In this document: piece after piece, positions 1-7,016 of the stretch
How the letters are laid out: every line of letters begins with the position of its first letter
Numbering within the stretch: the first letter of the stretch is position 1
Assembly (NCBI RefSeq): GCF_001815985.1
Contig: NZ_KV823549.1
Location: forward strand, 1-64,000
From: Corynebacterium sp. HMSC27B11
GTDB taxonomy: Bacteria; Actinomycetota; Actinomycetes; Mycobacteriales; Mycobacteriaceae
Length of the DNA stretch: 64,000 nt
Reading direction: 5' to 3'
Position numbers and translations under genes: made by a program
The notes under the pieces: model-generated
Database searches by the model: none
Told to the model about the DNA's origin: nothing
The model's input: only the letters and a program-made list of their open reading frames with translations

Positions 1-67
1 GAAAAGACACACTTTTCTTTACTTAACCCCCGTCGGCCACCCAACTAGAACGGGGATGCCCGATACG

Positions 68-98
68 AAAAAGGGGCCGGTCGTTGACGACCAGCCCC
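68..98 (-). terminator. Intrinsic terminator of tRNA-Val(CAC)
   Basis: Read on the minus strand, a GGGGC/GCCCC stem (94-98 with 73-77) continues into a GGTCG/CGACC stem with a short loop and is followed by five U residues. It lies about 10 nt behind the tRNA-Val gene and fits a Rho-independent terminator. Confidence 0.8.
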
Positions 99-108
99 TT
101 AATAACCG

Positions 109-180
109 TGGTCCTAACTGGGATTGAACCAGTGACCCCTTCGGTGTGAACGAAGTGCTCTCCCACTGAGCTATAGGACC
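109..180 (-). tRNA. tRNA-Val (anticodon CAC)
   Basis: The cloverleaf folds completely on the minus strand: a 7-bp acceptor stem (GGTCCTA/TAGGACC), D stem GCTC/GAGC, anticodon stem CTTCG/CGAAG with loop TTCACAC (anticodon CAC, U33 present), and T stem ACTGG/CCAGT with loop TTCAATC. The discriminator is A, as expected for valine. CCA is not encoded. It reads GUG codons. Confidence 0.95.
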
Positions 181-191
181 TTGCAGGAGAT

Positions 192-220
192 AATCTAGCT
201 GAGCGCTACAGCCTTTCCAA
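192..220 (-). promoter_or_regulatory. Promoter of tRNA-Val(CAC)
   Basis: On the minus strand a -35 element TTGGAA (215-220) and a -10 element TAGATT (192-197) are separated by exactly 17 nt. The predicted start lies a few bases ahead of the tRNA 5' end. Both hexamers and spacing fit a SigA promoter. Confidence 0.6.
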
Positions 221-495
221 AACCTGCAGGCCACAAGACATATTCGGCACGATACGCGTCGACCCCTAAGCGGCCACCCCAAGAGCATTACCTCCCGAAA
301 GGTCGACACCAGGTGCCCGCCCGCCCCAACAAGAAACAATGACAGACAAATAACAACGAGGTGACTTTAAAACGACCTGATTTTCAGCCCTACACCTGGC
401 GATTTGTCGCTTCGGACACGATTGACTATCGTTTAGTGCTGCAGCACAGCGTGCAGCCGGTGAACCACAGGTTCTCGGTGAAACTATGTTGCGAT
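221..495. other. Intergenic region between divergent tRNA genes
   Basis: I see no convincing gene here. Open frames crossing this stretch run on into the tRNA genes and have no usable start signal. A possible -10 (TATGTT, 485-490) lies directly before tRNA-Gly, perhaps with TGAACC about 18 nt upstream as a weak -35. If real it would start the transcript almost at the mature tRNA 5' end. Confidence 0.4.
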
Positions 496-571
496 GCGGA
501 TGTAGCGCAGTTGGTAGCGCATCACCTTGCCAAGGTGAGGGTCGCGAGTTCGAGTCTCGTCATCCGCTCCA
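496..571 (+). tRNA. tRNA-Gly (anticodon GCC), copy 1
   Basis: Full cloverleaf: acceptor GCGGATG/CATCCGC, D stem GCGC/GCGC, anticodon stem TCACC/GGTGA with loop TTGCCAA (anticodon GCC), then a T arm with GTTCGAG. The discriminator is T and the CCA end is encoded (569-571). It decodes GGC and GGU. The 76-base gene is identical to the second copy at 834-909. Confidence 0.97.
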
Positions 572-624
572 GGTATTCTCTGCTTTACGTGGAGGATCAC
601 CACATCAGGCGGGTTTCACGCCAC

Positions 625-696
625 GGTGGAATGGCTGAGTGGCTTAGGCAACGGTCTGCAAAACCGTCTACACGGGTTCGATTCCCGTTTCCACCT
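625..696 (+). tRNA. tRNA-Cys (anticodon GCA)
   Basis: Acceptor GGTGGAA/TTCCACC-type pairing, anticodon stem ACGGT/ACCGT with loop CTGCAAA (anticodon GCA, U33 present), and T arm CGGG-TTCGATT-CCCG are all present. The discriminator is T, typical for cysteine tRNA. CCA is not encoded. It lies in a four-gene tRNA cluster, probably co-transcribed. Confidence 0.95.
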
Positions 697-730
697 CTCA
701 GTTCGCCCCCGAGGCTGAACTTGAAAGCTA

Positions 731-802
731 GCGCGATTAGCTCAGCGGTAGAGCACTTCCCCGACACGGAAGGGGTCACTGGTTCGATCCCAGTATCGCG
801 CA
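731..802 (+). tRNA. tRNA-Val (anticodon GAC) with C at position 33
   Basis: Acceptor GCGCGAT/ATCGCGC, D stem GCTC/GAGC, anticodon stem CTTCC/GGAAG and T stem ACTGG/CCAGT are all perfect. The anticodon loop reads CCGACAC, giving anticodon GAC but C instead of the near-universal U at position 33 (base 762). The discriminator is A. This would be the reader of GUC/GUU codons. The intact stems argue against a pseudogene, but the U-turn base is missing. Confidence 0.9.
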
Positions 803-833
803 CGGTGAGTTCACTATTACAGTGGATTCGCAC

Positions 834-909
834 GCGGATGTAGCGCAGTTGGTAGCGCATCACCTTGCCAAGGTGAGGGTCGCGAGTTCGAGTCTCGTCA
901 TCCGCTCCA
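834..909 (+). tRNA. tRNA-Gly (anticodon GCC), copy 2
   Basis: Base-for-base identical to the copy at 496-571 including the encoded CCA end. Together with tRNA-Cys and tRNA-Val(GAC) between them, the plus-strand order is Gly-Cys-Val-Gly. It is followed within 10 nt by an intrinsic terminator, so it is probably the last gene of the tRNA transcript. Confidence 0.97.
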
Positions 910-917
910 AAGATGAA

Positions 918-949
918 GAGGCAGCAGTATTCACACTGTTGCCTCTTTT
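918..949 (+). terminator. Intrinsic terminator of the Gly-Cys-Val-Gly tRNA cluster
   Basis: The stem GAGGCA-G-CAGT pairs with ACTG-T-TGCCTC around a six-base loop and is followed by TTTT. It sits directly after the last tRNA and before the aftC start. Confidence 0.85.
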
Positions 950-980
950 CTCATATCCCCACGATATTCTCGAAGACACC

Positions 981-2327
981 ATGAGCCACTCTGCCTCTTC
1001 CCCAGCGCCTGCCTCCGCGAATCCAACCCGGGACGAGCCTCGTCGCGTCAGCGCTAGGACCACCCGCTTCGATGAACGCTTTCCATGGGTGAGTTGGGCA
1101 CTGTGGCCGCTGGCGATCCTCACCGCCCTGCATAAGATCTGGGCTTCCTACGAGAGCGGCACGACGGACGACTTCACAACAGTATGGGAAGCCATCAACC
1201 GCTTCTGGTCGGGCGTTCCGGTGTACTCCGAGGACTACACCACCACCGACCCGCACTATCTCTACCTCCCGGGCGGGACGATGCTGCTGAGCCCGCTGTC
1301 AGCCCTCGGCAGTTTTGAAGCGGCGCGGGCGCTGTATATCTTCGGCAACGCCATCGCGATCGTGATTGCCCTTGGGATCCTCAGCCACATCATCTACACC
1401 GCCCGCGGCTGGTCTAAGACCTGGCTGGGGTCCCTTTCCTGTGCGCTGTGGCCACTCAGCATCGTCGCAGTGTTCAACACCGAAGCCGTTCAAAACAACC
1501 TGCTCTTCGCCAATATCAACGGAGTGCTCCTACTCCTCGCCACGCTGTTCCTGTACTTCCTCCTGCGAGAAGGCACCACCTCCCAGGTGTTCAGCGGGCT
1601 CGCGCTGGGACTCGCAATCACGATCAAGCCACAGTTCGTCGTCTTGCTGTTTCTTCCCTTCTTTCGACGTCAGTGGCTAAGCCTCGTTGCGGCTCTCCTC
1701 CTACCTATCGTCTGCAACGTCGTGGGCTGGGCGTTGATGGCTGAGCCCCAGGGCTTCTTCGACAACCTCGTTCCGTACCTCGGCGAGGTCCGCGACTTCG
1801 CGAACTCCTCGATCGTCGGTGTCGGCGTGTACTTCGGGGCCAGCACCGCAACGATTTGGTTCTGGCGCATTCTCGCCGCCGTCCTCGTACTCATCGGCGC
1901 ATTTACCCTGCTGCCGTGGCGCAACTCCACCCGGCCCGGGGATCGCGCGATGTGGGCATTCACCACCTCCTCGCTGCTGCTGATCGGGGTGTTCCTCGTC
2001 AGTTCCCTGGGGCAGATGTACTATTCACTGCTCATCGTGCCGCTGCTCTTCACGGCATTCCTCCGCCGATCGACAATGCATAATCCAGTCGCGTGGCTGG
2101 GCGTCTACCTGTGCCTGGCCATCGACAGCTGGTACTCGGATCAATGGTTCTGGGCCGGGCGAATCTTCGAAACTCTGCGCGGCACCGTAGGCTGGATGCT
2201 GCTGCTCATCAGCATCTCGATCAGCGCGCTGATCTGGTTGCTGAACCGCTCCACCCCGTCCATCTCCGGTGGACGGCATCGCAAGCCAGCGGAAGAGAAC
2301 AAAACCCAAGCCTGGGAAGGTGAATAG
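981..2327 (+). CDS. aftC: Alpha-(1->3) arabinofuranosyltransferase AftC (GT87 family)
   Basis: Polytopic membrane glycosyltransferase of the DUF2029/GT87 family, 448 residues. AftC adds the alpha-1,3-linked arabinofuranose branches to cell-wall arabinan, using decaprenyl-phosphoarabinose on the outer side of the membrane. Along the sequence I recognise blocks shared with mycobacterial AftC: TTDDF (61-65), the TDPHYLYLPGG loop (89-99), FANING and a QMYYSLL stretch near the end. About ten hydrophobic spans are visible. I chose the ATG whose product begins MSHSASSPAP; a longer frame would run through tRNA-Gly and its terminator. The neighbour msrB is the same as in M. tuberculosis (Rv2673-Rv2674). 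The basic C-terminal tail is expected in the cytoplasm. Confidence 0.88.
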   Translation: MSHSASSPAPASANPTRDEPRRVSARTTRFDERFPWVSWALWPLAILTALHKIWASYESGTTDDFTTVWEAINRFWSGVPVYSEDYTTTDPHYLYLPGGTMLLSPLSALGSFEAARALYIFGNAIAIVIALGILSHIIYTARGWSKTWLGSLSCALWPLSIVAVFNTEAVQNNLLFANINGVLLLLATLFLYFLLREGTTSQVFSGLALGLAITIKPQFVVLLFLPFFRRQWLSLVAALLLPIVCNVVGWALMAEPQGFFDNLVPYLGEVRDFANSSIVGVGVYFGASTATIWFWRILAAVLVLIGAFTLLPWRNSTRPGDRAMWAFTTSSLLLIGVFLVSSLGQMYYSLLIVPLLFTAFLRRSTMHNPVAWLGVYLCLAIDSWYSDQWFWAGRIFETLRGTVGWMLLLISISISALIWLLNRSTPSISGGRHRKPAEENKTQAWEGE

Positions 2328-2334
2328 TTTTCCA

Positions 2335-2745
2335 ATGACCGAAGATTTCCAGAATCTTTCTAACGAGCAGTGGCGCCAGCGCCTCAATCCCGAAGAGTTT
2401 CAGGTGCTGCGACTGGCTGGCACCGAGCGCCCCCACACCGGCGAGTACGTCGATACCGAAACCGAGGGTGTCTACCGTTGCCGCGGCTGTGGCTCCGAGC
2501 TCTTCCGTTCCTCGGAGAAGTTCCACTCTGGGTGCGGCTGGCCGAGCTTCTTCGACCCAGCTGATAGCGATGCGGTTGTGCTGCGAGAAGATCTGAGCCT
2601 CGGCATGCGCCGCGTGGAGGTTCTCTGCGCGACCTGCCACGGCCACCTGGGGCACGTCTTTGAGGGCGAGGGCTACGATACGCCCACCGACCTGCGCTAC
2701 TGCATCAATAGCATCGCGATGACCCTCGAGCCCCGCCAGCTTTAG
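2335..2745 (+). CDS. msrB: Peptide-methionine (R)-S-oxide reductase MsrB
   Basis: MsrB reduces the R-epimer of methionine sulfoxide in oxidised proteins and works in the cytosol. The 136-residue protein is a complete single domain. It has the two structural zinc CxxC pairs (Cys49/Cys52 and Cys98/Cys101), the CGWPSF motif (67-72), HGHLGHVF (102-109) and the catalytic cysteine in RYCINS (Cys123). The ATG lies 7 nt after the aftC stop with AAGG upstream, so the two genes are probably co-transcribed. A longer in-frame start inside aftC is ignored because the family begins near this ATG. Confidence 0.95.
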   Translation: MTEDFQNLSNEQWRQRLNPEEFQVLRLAGTERPHTGEYVDTETEGVYRCRGCGSELFRSSEKFHSGCGWPSFFDPADSDAVVLREDLSLGMRRVEVLCATCHGHLGHVFEGEGYDTPTDLRYCINSIAMTLEPRQL

Positions 2746-2761
2746 CCCAACCACTCCCCGA

Positions 2762-2808
2762 AGAAAAAGCCGGGTGCAGCCCCGTCCTTAGGGGCTGCAC
2801 CCGGCTTT
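2762..2808. terminator. Bidirectional terminator between msrB and hemY
   Basis: A perfect 15-bp inverted repeat (GCCGGGTGCAGCCCC at 2769-2783 with its complement at 2791-2805) has a 7-base loop. It is flanked by an A-rich run on the left, giving TTTTTCTT for minus transcripts, and by TTTAG on the right. It separates the converging msrB and hemE-hemY transcripts. Confidence 0.9.
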
Positions 2809-2839
2809 AGTCGCTCACTGCCTTCGCGCAGCGTGGGCC

Positions 2840-4243
2840 CTAACCCAAGTCGGCAATGATCTTATCTGCCGCAGCGATCCCGGTCGCAACGGTAGCTGGC
2901 ACCCCGACGCCGCGGAGCATCGAACCAGCGACCGCGAGACGTGGCACCCCGGCTACGTCATCCAGCACCTGCGACATCTTCTCGGCGTGCTTAACCCCGT
3001 AGCACGGGATCCCGCCATGCCAGCGCTGCACGAAGATCTCCTCCGGCGTCTTCCGCTCACCGGTGACCCGCTCCAGGTCCTCCAGGGCGTAAGCCAACAG
3101 AGCCCGATCACTAGCGTCGACGTACCAGGGCTCGTCCTTGGTACCGAAGGAGGCGCGGACGAAGGCCCCACCGCCCTGGGCGAGGTGCGGCCACTTCTTG
3201 GAGCTGAAGGTGAAGGCTTTCGCCGCGGTGCCCGAGTTGGACCCCAGCAGCACGCCGGAGCGCTCGGGAATACCGTGGTCAGAGGCAAAGCGCATACCCA
3301 CCACCGCAGAGCTCGAGAGTTCCACGCTGCCCAATGCCTCCGCCGCCACCGGCGCAGCGTCCTCCAAGATGACGGACGCGGTCGGCGCGGAGGTCGCGAC
3401 GACGACGGCGTCCACCGTCCCCAGTGGATCAATCACCCACCGGCCGTCCGAGGTCCGGCCGAGAGACTCAACAGCGGAGTTCAGGATCAGCTCGGGGTCG
3501 GCCTGGCGCATCATCTCCTCGATCAGGCTGCGGTAGCCCTTGTCGAAGGAGCGGAACGGTGATCCCCCACCGCCCACCGCAGTGGCCCGACGCTTCGCCA
3601 GCAGATCTTCCACCACGTCGAGCAGGAAGAAGCCCTGACCTCCCTCGCCTGCGCGATCCAGTGCCGCTGCCAGCTGTGGCAGGGTTGCCCGCACACCGAG
3701 ATCGTAGGCGCTGCAGGAGTACACCCCACCCAGAAGCGGGGAGACCAGCTTATCCACCACAGCCTTGCCCAACCGGGCCTCAACGAGCGTGCCCACGGTG
3801 GTGTCGTCGCCCGCGTTCCACGTCATCGGCTGGCCATCGCGCTCAGCATCCAGCCGGGCAGCTTCCGCAGGGCTGAGGATCTCGGACACCGCATCAGCCG
3901 AGACAGGAATGCCCATCAGGGTCTCCCGCGGGATGTCAACGAACTTGCCATCCACCAGGAAGGACGAGCGCGCCGTAGAGGGGGTACGTAGCTCGGAGCT
4001 CATTCCCAGCTTGTCGATCAGTTCCATGAACGGCTGGTCGAAGCTCAGGAACGCCTCGGCTCCCATATCCACGGGACCGGTGGAAAAGCGCACCGTCTTT
4101 AGCTTCCCGCCCAGGCGCCCGTAGGCCTCGGCGAGCATCAGCTGGGCGCGATCCCCGAGCTGTTGGCGCAGCTGCCAGACCGCGCTGACTCCGGCGATCC
4201 CGCCGCCGATAACGGCAATGCGTGGCTTTCGCGCCGTGGTCAT
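2840..4243 (-). CDS. hemY: Coproporphyrinogen III oxidase, HemY/CgoX-type flavoprotein
   Basis: FAD-dependent oxidase of the HemY/protoporphyrinogen-oxidase family, 467 residues. In Gram-positive bacteria this enzyme works in the coproporphyrin-dependent haem pathway and oxidises coproporphyrinogen III to coproporphyrin III. The N-terminal Rossmann fingerprint GGGIAG (13-18) and the C-terminal FAD-contact block with VPATVATGIAAADK are both visible, and the length is normal. The start codon overlaps the hemE stop (ATGA), so translation is coupled and the two genes form an operon. A chlorite-dismutase-like chdC (hemQ) gene, which finishes this pathway and lies between hemY and msrB in mycobacteria, is not in this window. 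Confidence 0.92.
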   Translation of the reverse strand: MTTARKPRIAVIGGGIAGVSAVWQLRQQLGDRAQLMLAEAYGRLGGKLKTVRFSTGPVDMGAEAFLSFDQPFMELIDKLGMSSELRTPSTARSSFLVDGKFVDIPRETLMGIPVSADAVSEILSPAEAARLDAERDGQPMTWNAGDDTTVGTLVEARLGKAVVDKLVSPLLGGVYSCSAYDLGVRATLPQLAAALDRAGEGGQGFFLLDVVEDLLAKRRATAVGGGGSPFRSFDKGYRSLIEEMMRQADPELILNSAVESLGRTSDGRWVIDPLGTVDAVVVATSAPTASVILEDAAPVAAEALGSVELSSSAVVGMRFASDHGIPERSGVLLGSNSGTAAKAFTFSSKKWPHLAQGGGAFVRASFGTKDEPWYVDASDRALLAYALEDLERVTGERKTPEEIFVQRWHGGIPCYGVKHAEKMSQVLDDVAGVPRLAVAGSMLRGVGVPATVATGIAAADKIIADLG

Positions 4244-5352
4244 GAGTTGTGAACCTCCTCGAAGGCTGCGGTGATGGCGTCGGCGTCCGTGTGTGGCATC
4301 ACACCGTGGCCAAGGTTAAAGATGTGGCCCCGGGAATAGCCCAATTCGATGGCCTCATCGGCTTCGGCGGCGATCCGCTGCACGTGCTCGCGGATCACGT
4401 CACGGCCTGCAAAGAGCACCGCCGGGTCGAGGTTTCCCTGATAAACCTTCGGGGTCTGGTCTGGTAGCGCCTCCTGCACCCGCTTCGCGGCGACGTTCAT
4501 CGGCACGCGCCAGTCCACGCCCACCACATCCGGACCAACCTTCGCCAGGTCGACCAGCAACTCGCCAGTGCCGACGCCGAAGTGCGTCATTGGGATACCG
4601 TACGGCCGCACCGCATCGAGGATCTTCTGGGAATACGGGGCGACGTACTCCCGGTAATCGCGGGCGGTGAGGAAGCCTGCCCAGGAGTCGAAAAGCTGGA
4701 TTGCGTCCACGCCGGCCTCGATCTGCGCCTGGAGGAAGTGCGCGATCATCGGGCTAAGCTTTTCCATGAGCGCGTGCCACAACTGTGGCTCGGCGTACAT
4801 CATCGCCTTGGTGACCTCATGGTTCTTCGACGGCCCACCCTCGATCAAGTAGCTAGCTACCGTGAACGGAGCTCCCGCGAAACCAATGAGTACCTGGTCC
4901 GTGCGCAGGCGCTCGAGGATCTGCCCGATGCCCTCCACGATCGGGCCGAGCTGGTCGGGCTCGAGGTCCGGGATGTTCGCGATCTGCTCGGCGGTGCGCA
5001 CCGCCTCCCCCATGACTGGACCGCGCCCAGCGACGATCTCGACGTCCATCCCGGCGGCCTTCAGCGGGACAACGATGTCGCTGAAAAGAATCGCAGCATC
5101 GGCATCGTGGCGAACGACGGGCTGCATGGTGATCTCAGCGAGCAGATCCGGCATGAAGCAGGAATCCAGCATCGGAATGCCCTCGCGAACCTTGCGGTAT
5201 TCCGGCAGGGAGCGGCCGGCCTGGCGCATCATCCACACAGGTCGGCGGGATGGCTTCTCGCCACGCACCGCCGCCAGGTACGGGGCGTCCGCATCGGCGC
5301 GTCGGGCGGCAGAGGCTGCAGCGAGATCGGGCGTCAACAACTCATTAGTCAT
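4240..5352 (-). CDS. hemE: Uroporphyrinogen III decarboxylase HemE
   Basis: Cytosolic enzyme that decarboxylates the four acetate side chains of uroporphyrinogen III to give coproporphyrinogen III. The 370-residue product has the signature RPVWMMRQAGR (37-47) with its substrate-binding arginines, the ILFSDI block with the key Asp92, FAGAPFTVASY, and the C-terminal GHGVMP motif. I chose the ATG giving MTNELLTPD. A longer frame adds an unconserved, low-complexity N terminus. A CATAAT hexamer lies 7 nt before this ATG, so the message may be leaderless. It is the first gene of a hemE-hemY operon with a 4-nt overlap and is transcribed away from the DUF3000 gene. Confidence 0.94.
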   Translation of the reverse strand: MTNELLTPDLAAASAARRADADAPYLAAVRGEKPSRRPVWMMRQAGRSLPEYRKVREGIPMLDSCFMPDLLAEITMQPVVRHDADAAILFSDIVVPLKAAGMDVEIVAGRGPVMGEAVRTAEQIANIPDLEPDQLGPIVEGIGQILERLRTDQVLIGFAGAPFTVASYLIEGGPSKNHEVTKAMMYAEPQLWHALMEKLSPMIAHFLQAQIEAGVDAIQLFDSWAGFLTARDYREYVAPYSQKILDAVRPYGIPMTHFGVGTGELLVDLAKVGPDVVGVDWRVPMNVAAKRVQEALPDQTPKVYQGNLDPAVLFAGRDVIREHVQRIAAEADEAIELGYSRGHIFNLGHGVMPHTDADAITAAFEEVHNS

Positions 5353-5454
5353 GGCTCCCATTATGCCAGCTATCCCCAAATAACCGGCAGGTGGTAATGG
5401 CGGTCTTCTTGGGCTTCCCTCGGCGTGGCAACCCCCACCAAAAACCTTAAAGGC

Positions 5455-5468
5455 TAGGTTTAGACATT
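5455..5468 (+). promoter_or_regulatory. -10 element for a leaderless DUF3000 transcript
   Basis: TAGGTT (5455-5460) lies 8 nt before the GTG start codon, which has no Shine-Dalgarno sequence. This spacing would place the transcription start at or next to the GTG. Confidence 0.55.
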
Positions 5469-6146
5469 GTGAATGAGCTGAACAACGCGAAAGACAATCA
5501 CCAGCGCCCGGGAGCAACCGCGCTCGGCGTCCGCACCCCCGAGGCGGAGCCTGAACAGACGCCGGAGTATTTCGAGCACGCCGTGAAGTCGATGTCGGAG
5601 GCACCCCTGCGCTCGGGCATCACCATCGCGGAGATTCGGCCACCGCGTAACCTCGCGCCACTGAGCCACGCGATCGGCCTGGAGATCAGCCAGGTGGATC
5701 TGGCTGACCGCATTGCCTCGCAGGAAGAGCCAGATGGCACGGTGGCCGCCGGGGATGCCTTCGGCCGGCTCATTCTTCTCCACGACCCGCACGGCGAGGA
5801 GCCGTGGCAGGGAGCCAAGATGCGCATGGTCGCCTATATCCAGGCCGATATGGACGCCGACGTCGCGTCCGACCCGCTGCTGCCCGAGGTCGCGTGGGAC
5901 TGGCTTACCGAGGAGCTTGGTGGCCCTGGTGCCGAGTACTCCGATCTCGGTGGCACCGTCACCTCCACGGCCTCCGTACGCTACGGCGAGATCGGTGGGC
6001 CACCGCGCGCCTTCCAGCTGGAGATGCGTGCGTCCTGGACCGCGACAGGCGTTGATCTGGAAGGCCACGTCCAGGCCTTCGCGAATGTCTTGGCGAACGT
6101 CGCTGGCCTTCCGCCGGAGGGTGTCTCGCAGCTGCCGCGCTTCTAG
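5469..6146 (+). CDS. DUF3000 domain-containing protein
   Basis: Conserved actinobacterial protein of unknown function, 225 residues, matching the DUF3000 family over its length. It has no signal peptide or membrane span and is predicted cytosolic. I recognise it by its position after hemE (as Rv2680 in M. tuberculosis) and by its family-like blocks (APLRSGITIAEIRPP, RLILLHDP). The GTG start has no ribosome binding site but lies 8 nt behind a TAGGTT -10 element, so it is probably translated from a leaderless mRNA. In mycobacteria an RNase D gene follows it before dxs. Here a siderophore transporter occupies that place. No function should be assigned. Confidence 0.85.
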   Translation: MNELNNAKDNHQRPGATALGVRTPEAEPEQTPEYFEHAVKSMSEAPLRSGITIAEIRPPRNLAPLSHAIGLEISQVDLADRIASQEEPDGTVAAGDAFGRLILLHDPHGEEPWQGAKMRMVAYIQADMDADVASDPLLPEVAWDWLTEELGGPGAEYSDLGGTVTSTASVRYGEIGGPPRAFQLEMRASWTATGVDLEGHVQAFANVLANVAGLPPEGVSQLPRF

Positions 6147-6202
6147 GCTCACCTAACGCTCGTTCTATTCGCGTCGACAGGCGGCGCGAATGCAAATATT
6201 CA

Positions 6203-6249
6203 ACCCCGGCCCCTGCAGGTTGTCACTGCAAGGCCGGGGTTGGTTTTAT
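6203..6249 (+). terminator. Terminator after the DUF3000 gene, facing the siderophore operon
   Basis: A 10-bp stem (AACCCCGGCC with GGCCGGGGTT) with an inner TGCAG/CTGCA helix is followed by GGTTTTA on the plus strand. It lies between two converging genes. The minus-strand tail is less U-rich, so its role for the transporter operon is uncertain. Confidence 0.75.
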
Positions 6250-6260
6250 CCCATCTGCCT

Positions 6261-7016
6261 CTAGTAGTAGATGGCGGTCGGTCGACCGTGGATCCGCTCG
6301 ACCTGAACGGGAAAGTCATAGAGGCTGCTGAGCGTCTCCTCGGTCATGACCTCCTCCGGCGTCCCCGTGGTGTGGACCTTGCCGTTCTTCATTGCAACAA
6401 GCCGGTCGGAGAACGCGGCGGCCATGTTGATGTCGTGAATGACGATGACGACGGTGCGGCCCTGCTCGTGGGCGGCAGCCTTAATCGTGCGCATCATTGA
6501 CACGGAGTGCTTCATATCGAGGTTGTTCAGCGGCTCGTCCAGCAGGATGTATTCGGTGTCCTGGGCGAGCACCATCGCAACGAAGGCGCGCTGGCGCTGT
6601 CCGCCGGAGAGCTCGTCGATGAACTTATCGGCGATCTCACCGAGTTCCATCGTCTCAATCGCCGCATCGACGGCTTCTTCGCACTCGGCCGTGAGCCGGC
6701 CCCGGGAATGTGGGAAGCGTCCGAAAGCCACCAGCTCCCTCACCCGAATTCGGCTCAAGGTGTGGTTTTCCTGCCGGAGGACCGCGAGAATCTTCGCGAG
6801 CTCTCGGGTGTCCGTGGCGTATACGTCCATTCCCGCGACCTCCGCGGTGCCACCATCGGCGTCGATCAGGCGCGCGATCGCAGTCAGCAGGGTGGATTTT
6901 CCTGCTCCGTTGGCTCCGATAATACTGGTGACTCCGCCCTCGGGGATACGAAGGTCGACGTGATCCAGAACCAGCGAATCACCGTAGCGTTTGCTGAGTT
7001 GCTTGGTCTCAATCAC
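6261..7016 (-). CDS. Iron-siderophore ABC transporter, ATP-binding protein (CeuD-like)
   Basis: Cytoplasmic ATPase that powers a ferric-siderophore importer, 251 residues. It has Walker A GANGAGKST (34-42), the Q-loop near 82, signature LSGGQRQ (136-142), Walker B ILLDEP (157-162) and the switch histidine in VIVIHDINM. The overall pattern, including LRQENHTLSRI and FGRFPHSRGRL, resembles the CeuD/YclP/ViuC subgroup used for catecholate-type siderophores. That assignment is from memory of the family. The GTG start overlaps the permease stop (GTGA), so it is coupled to the gene before it. It is the last gene of a four-gene operon. Confidence 0.9.
   Translation of the reverse strand: MIETKQLSKRYGDSLVLDHVDLRIPEGGVTSIIGANGAGKSTLLTAIARLIDADGGTAEVAGMDVYATDTRELAKILAVLRQENHTLSRIRVRELVAFGRFPHSRGRLTAECEEAVDAAIETMELGEIADKFIDELSGGQRQRAFVAMVLAQDTEYILLDEPLNNLDMKHSVSMMRTIKAAAHEQGRTVVIVIHDINMAAAFSDRLVAMKNGKVHTTGTPEEVMTEETLSSLYDFPVQVERIHGRPTAIYY

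Noticed and set aside
496..909. Duplicated tRNA-Gly as attachment sites of an integrated element
   Set aside because: Only two other tRNA genes lie between the copies; there is no integrase or cargo.
361..980. Long open frames on both strands across the tRNA cluster, and an upstream start for aftC inside tRNA-Gly
   Set aside because: They consist of tRNA sequence read as protein, lack ribosome sites, and cross a terminator. The aftC start at 981 fits family N termini.
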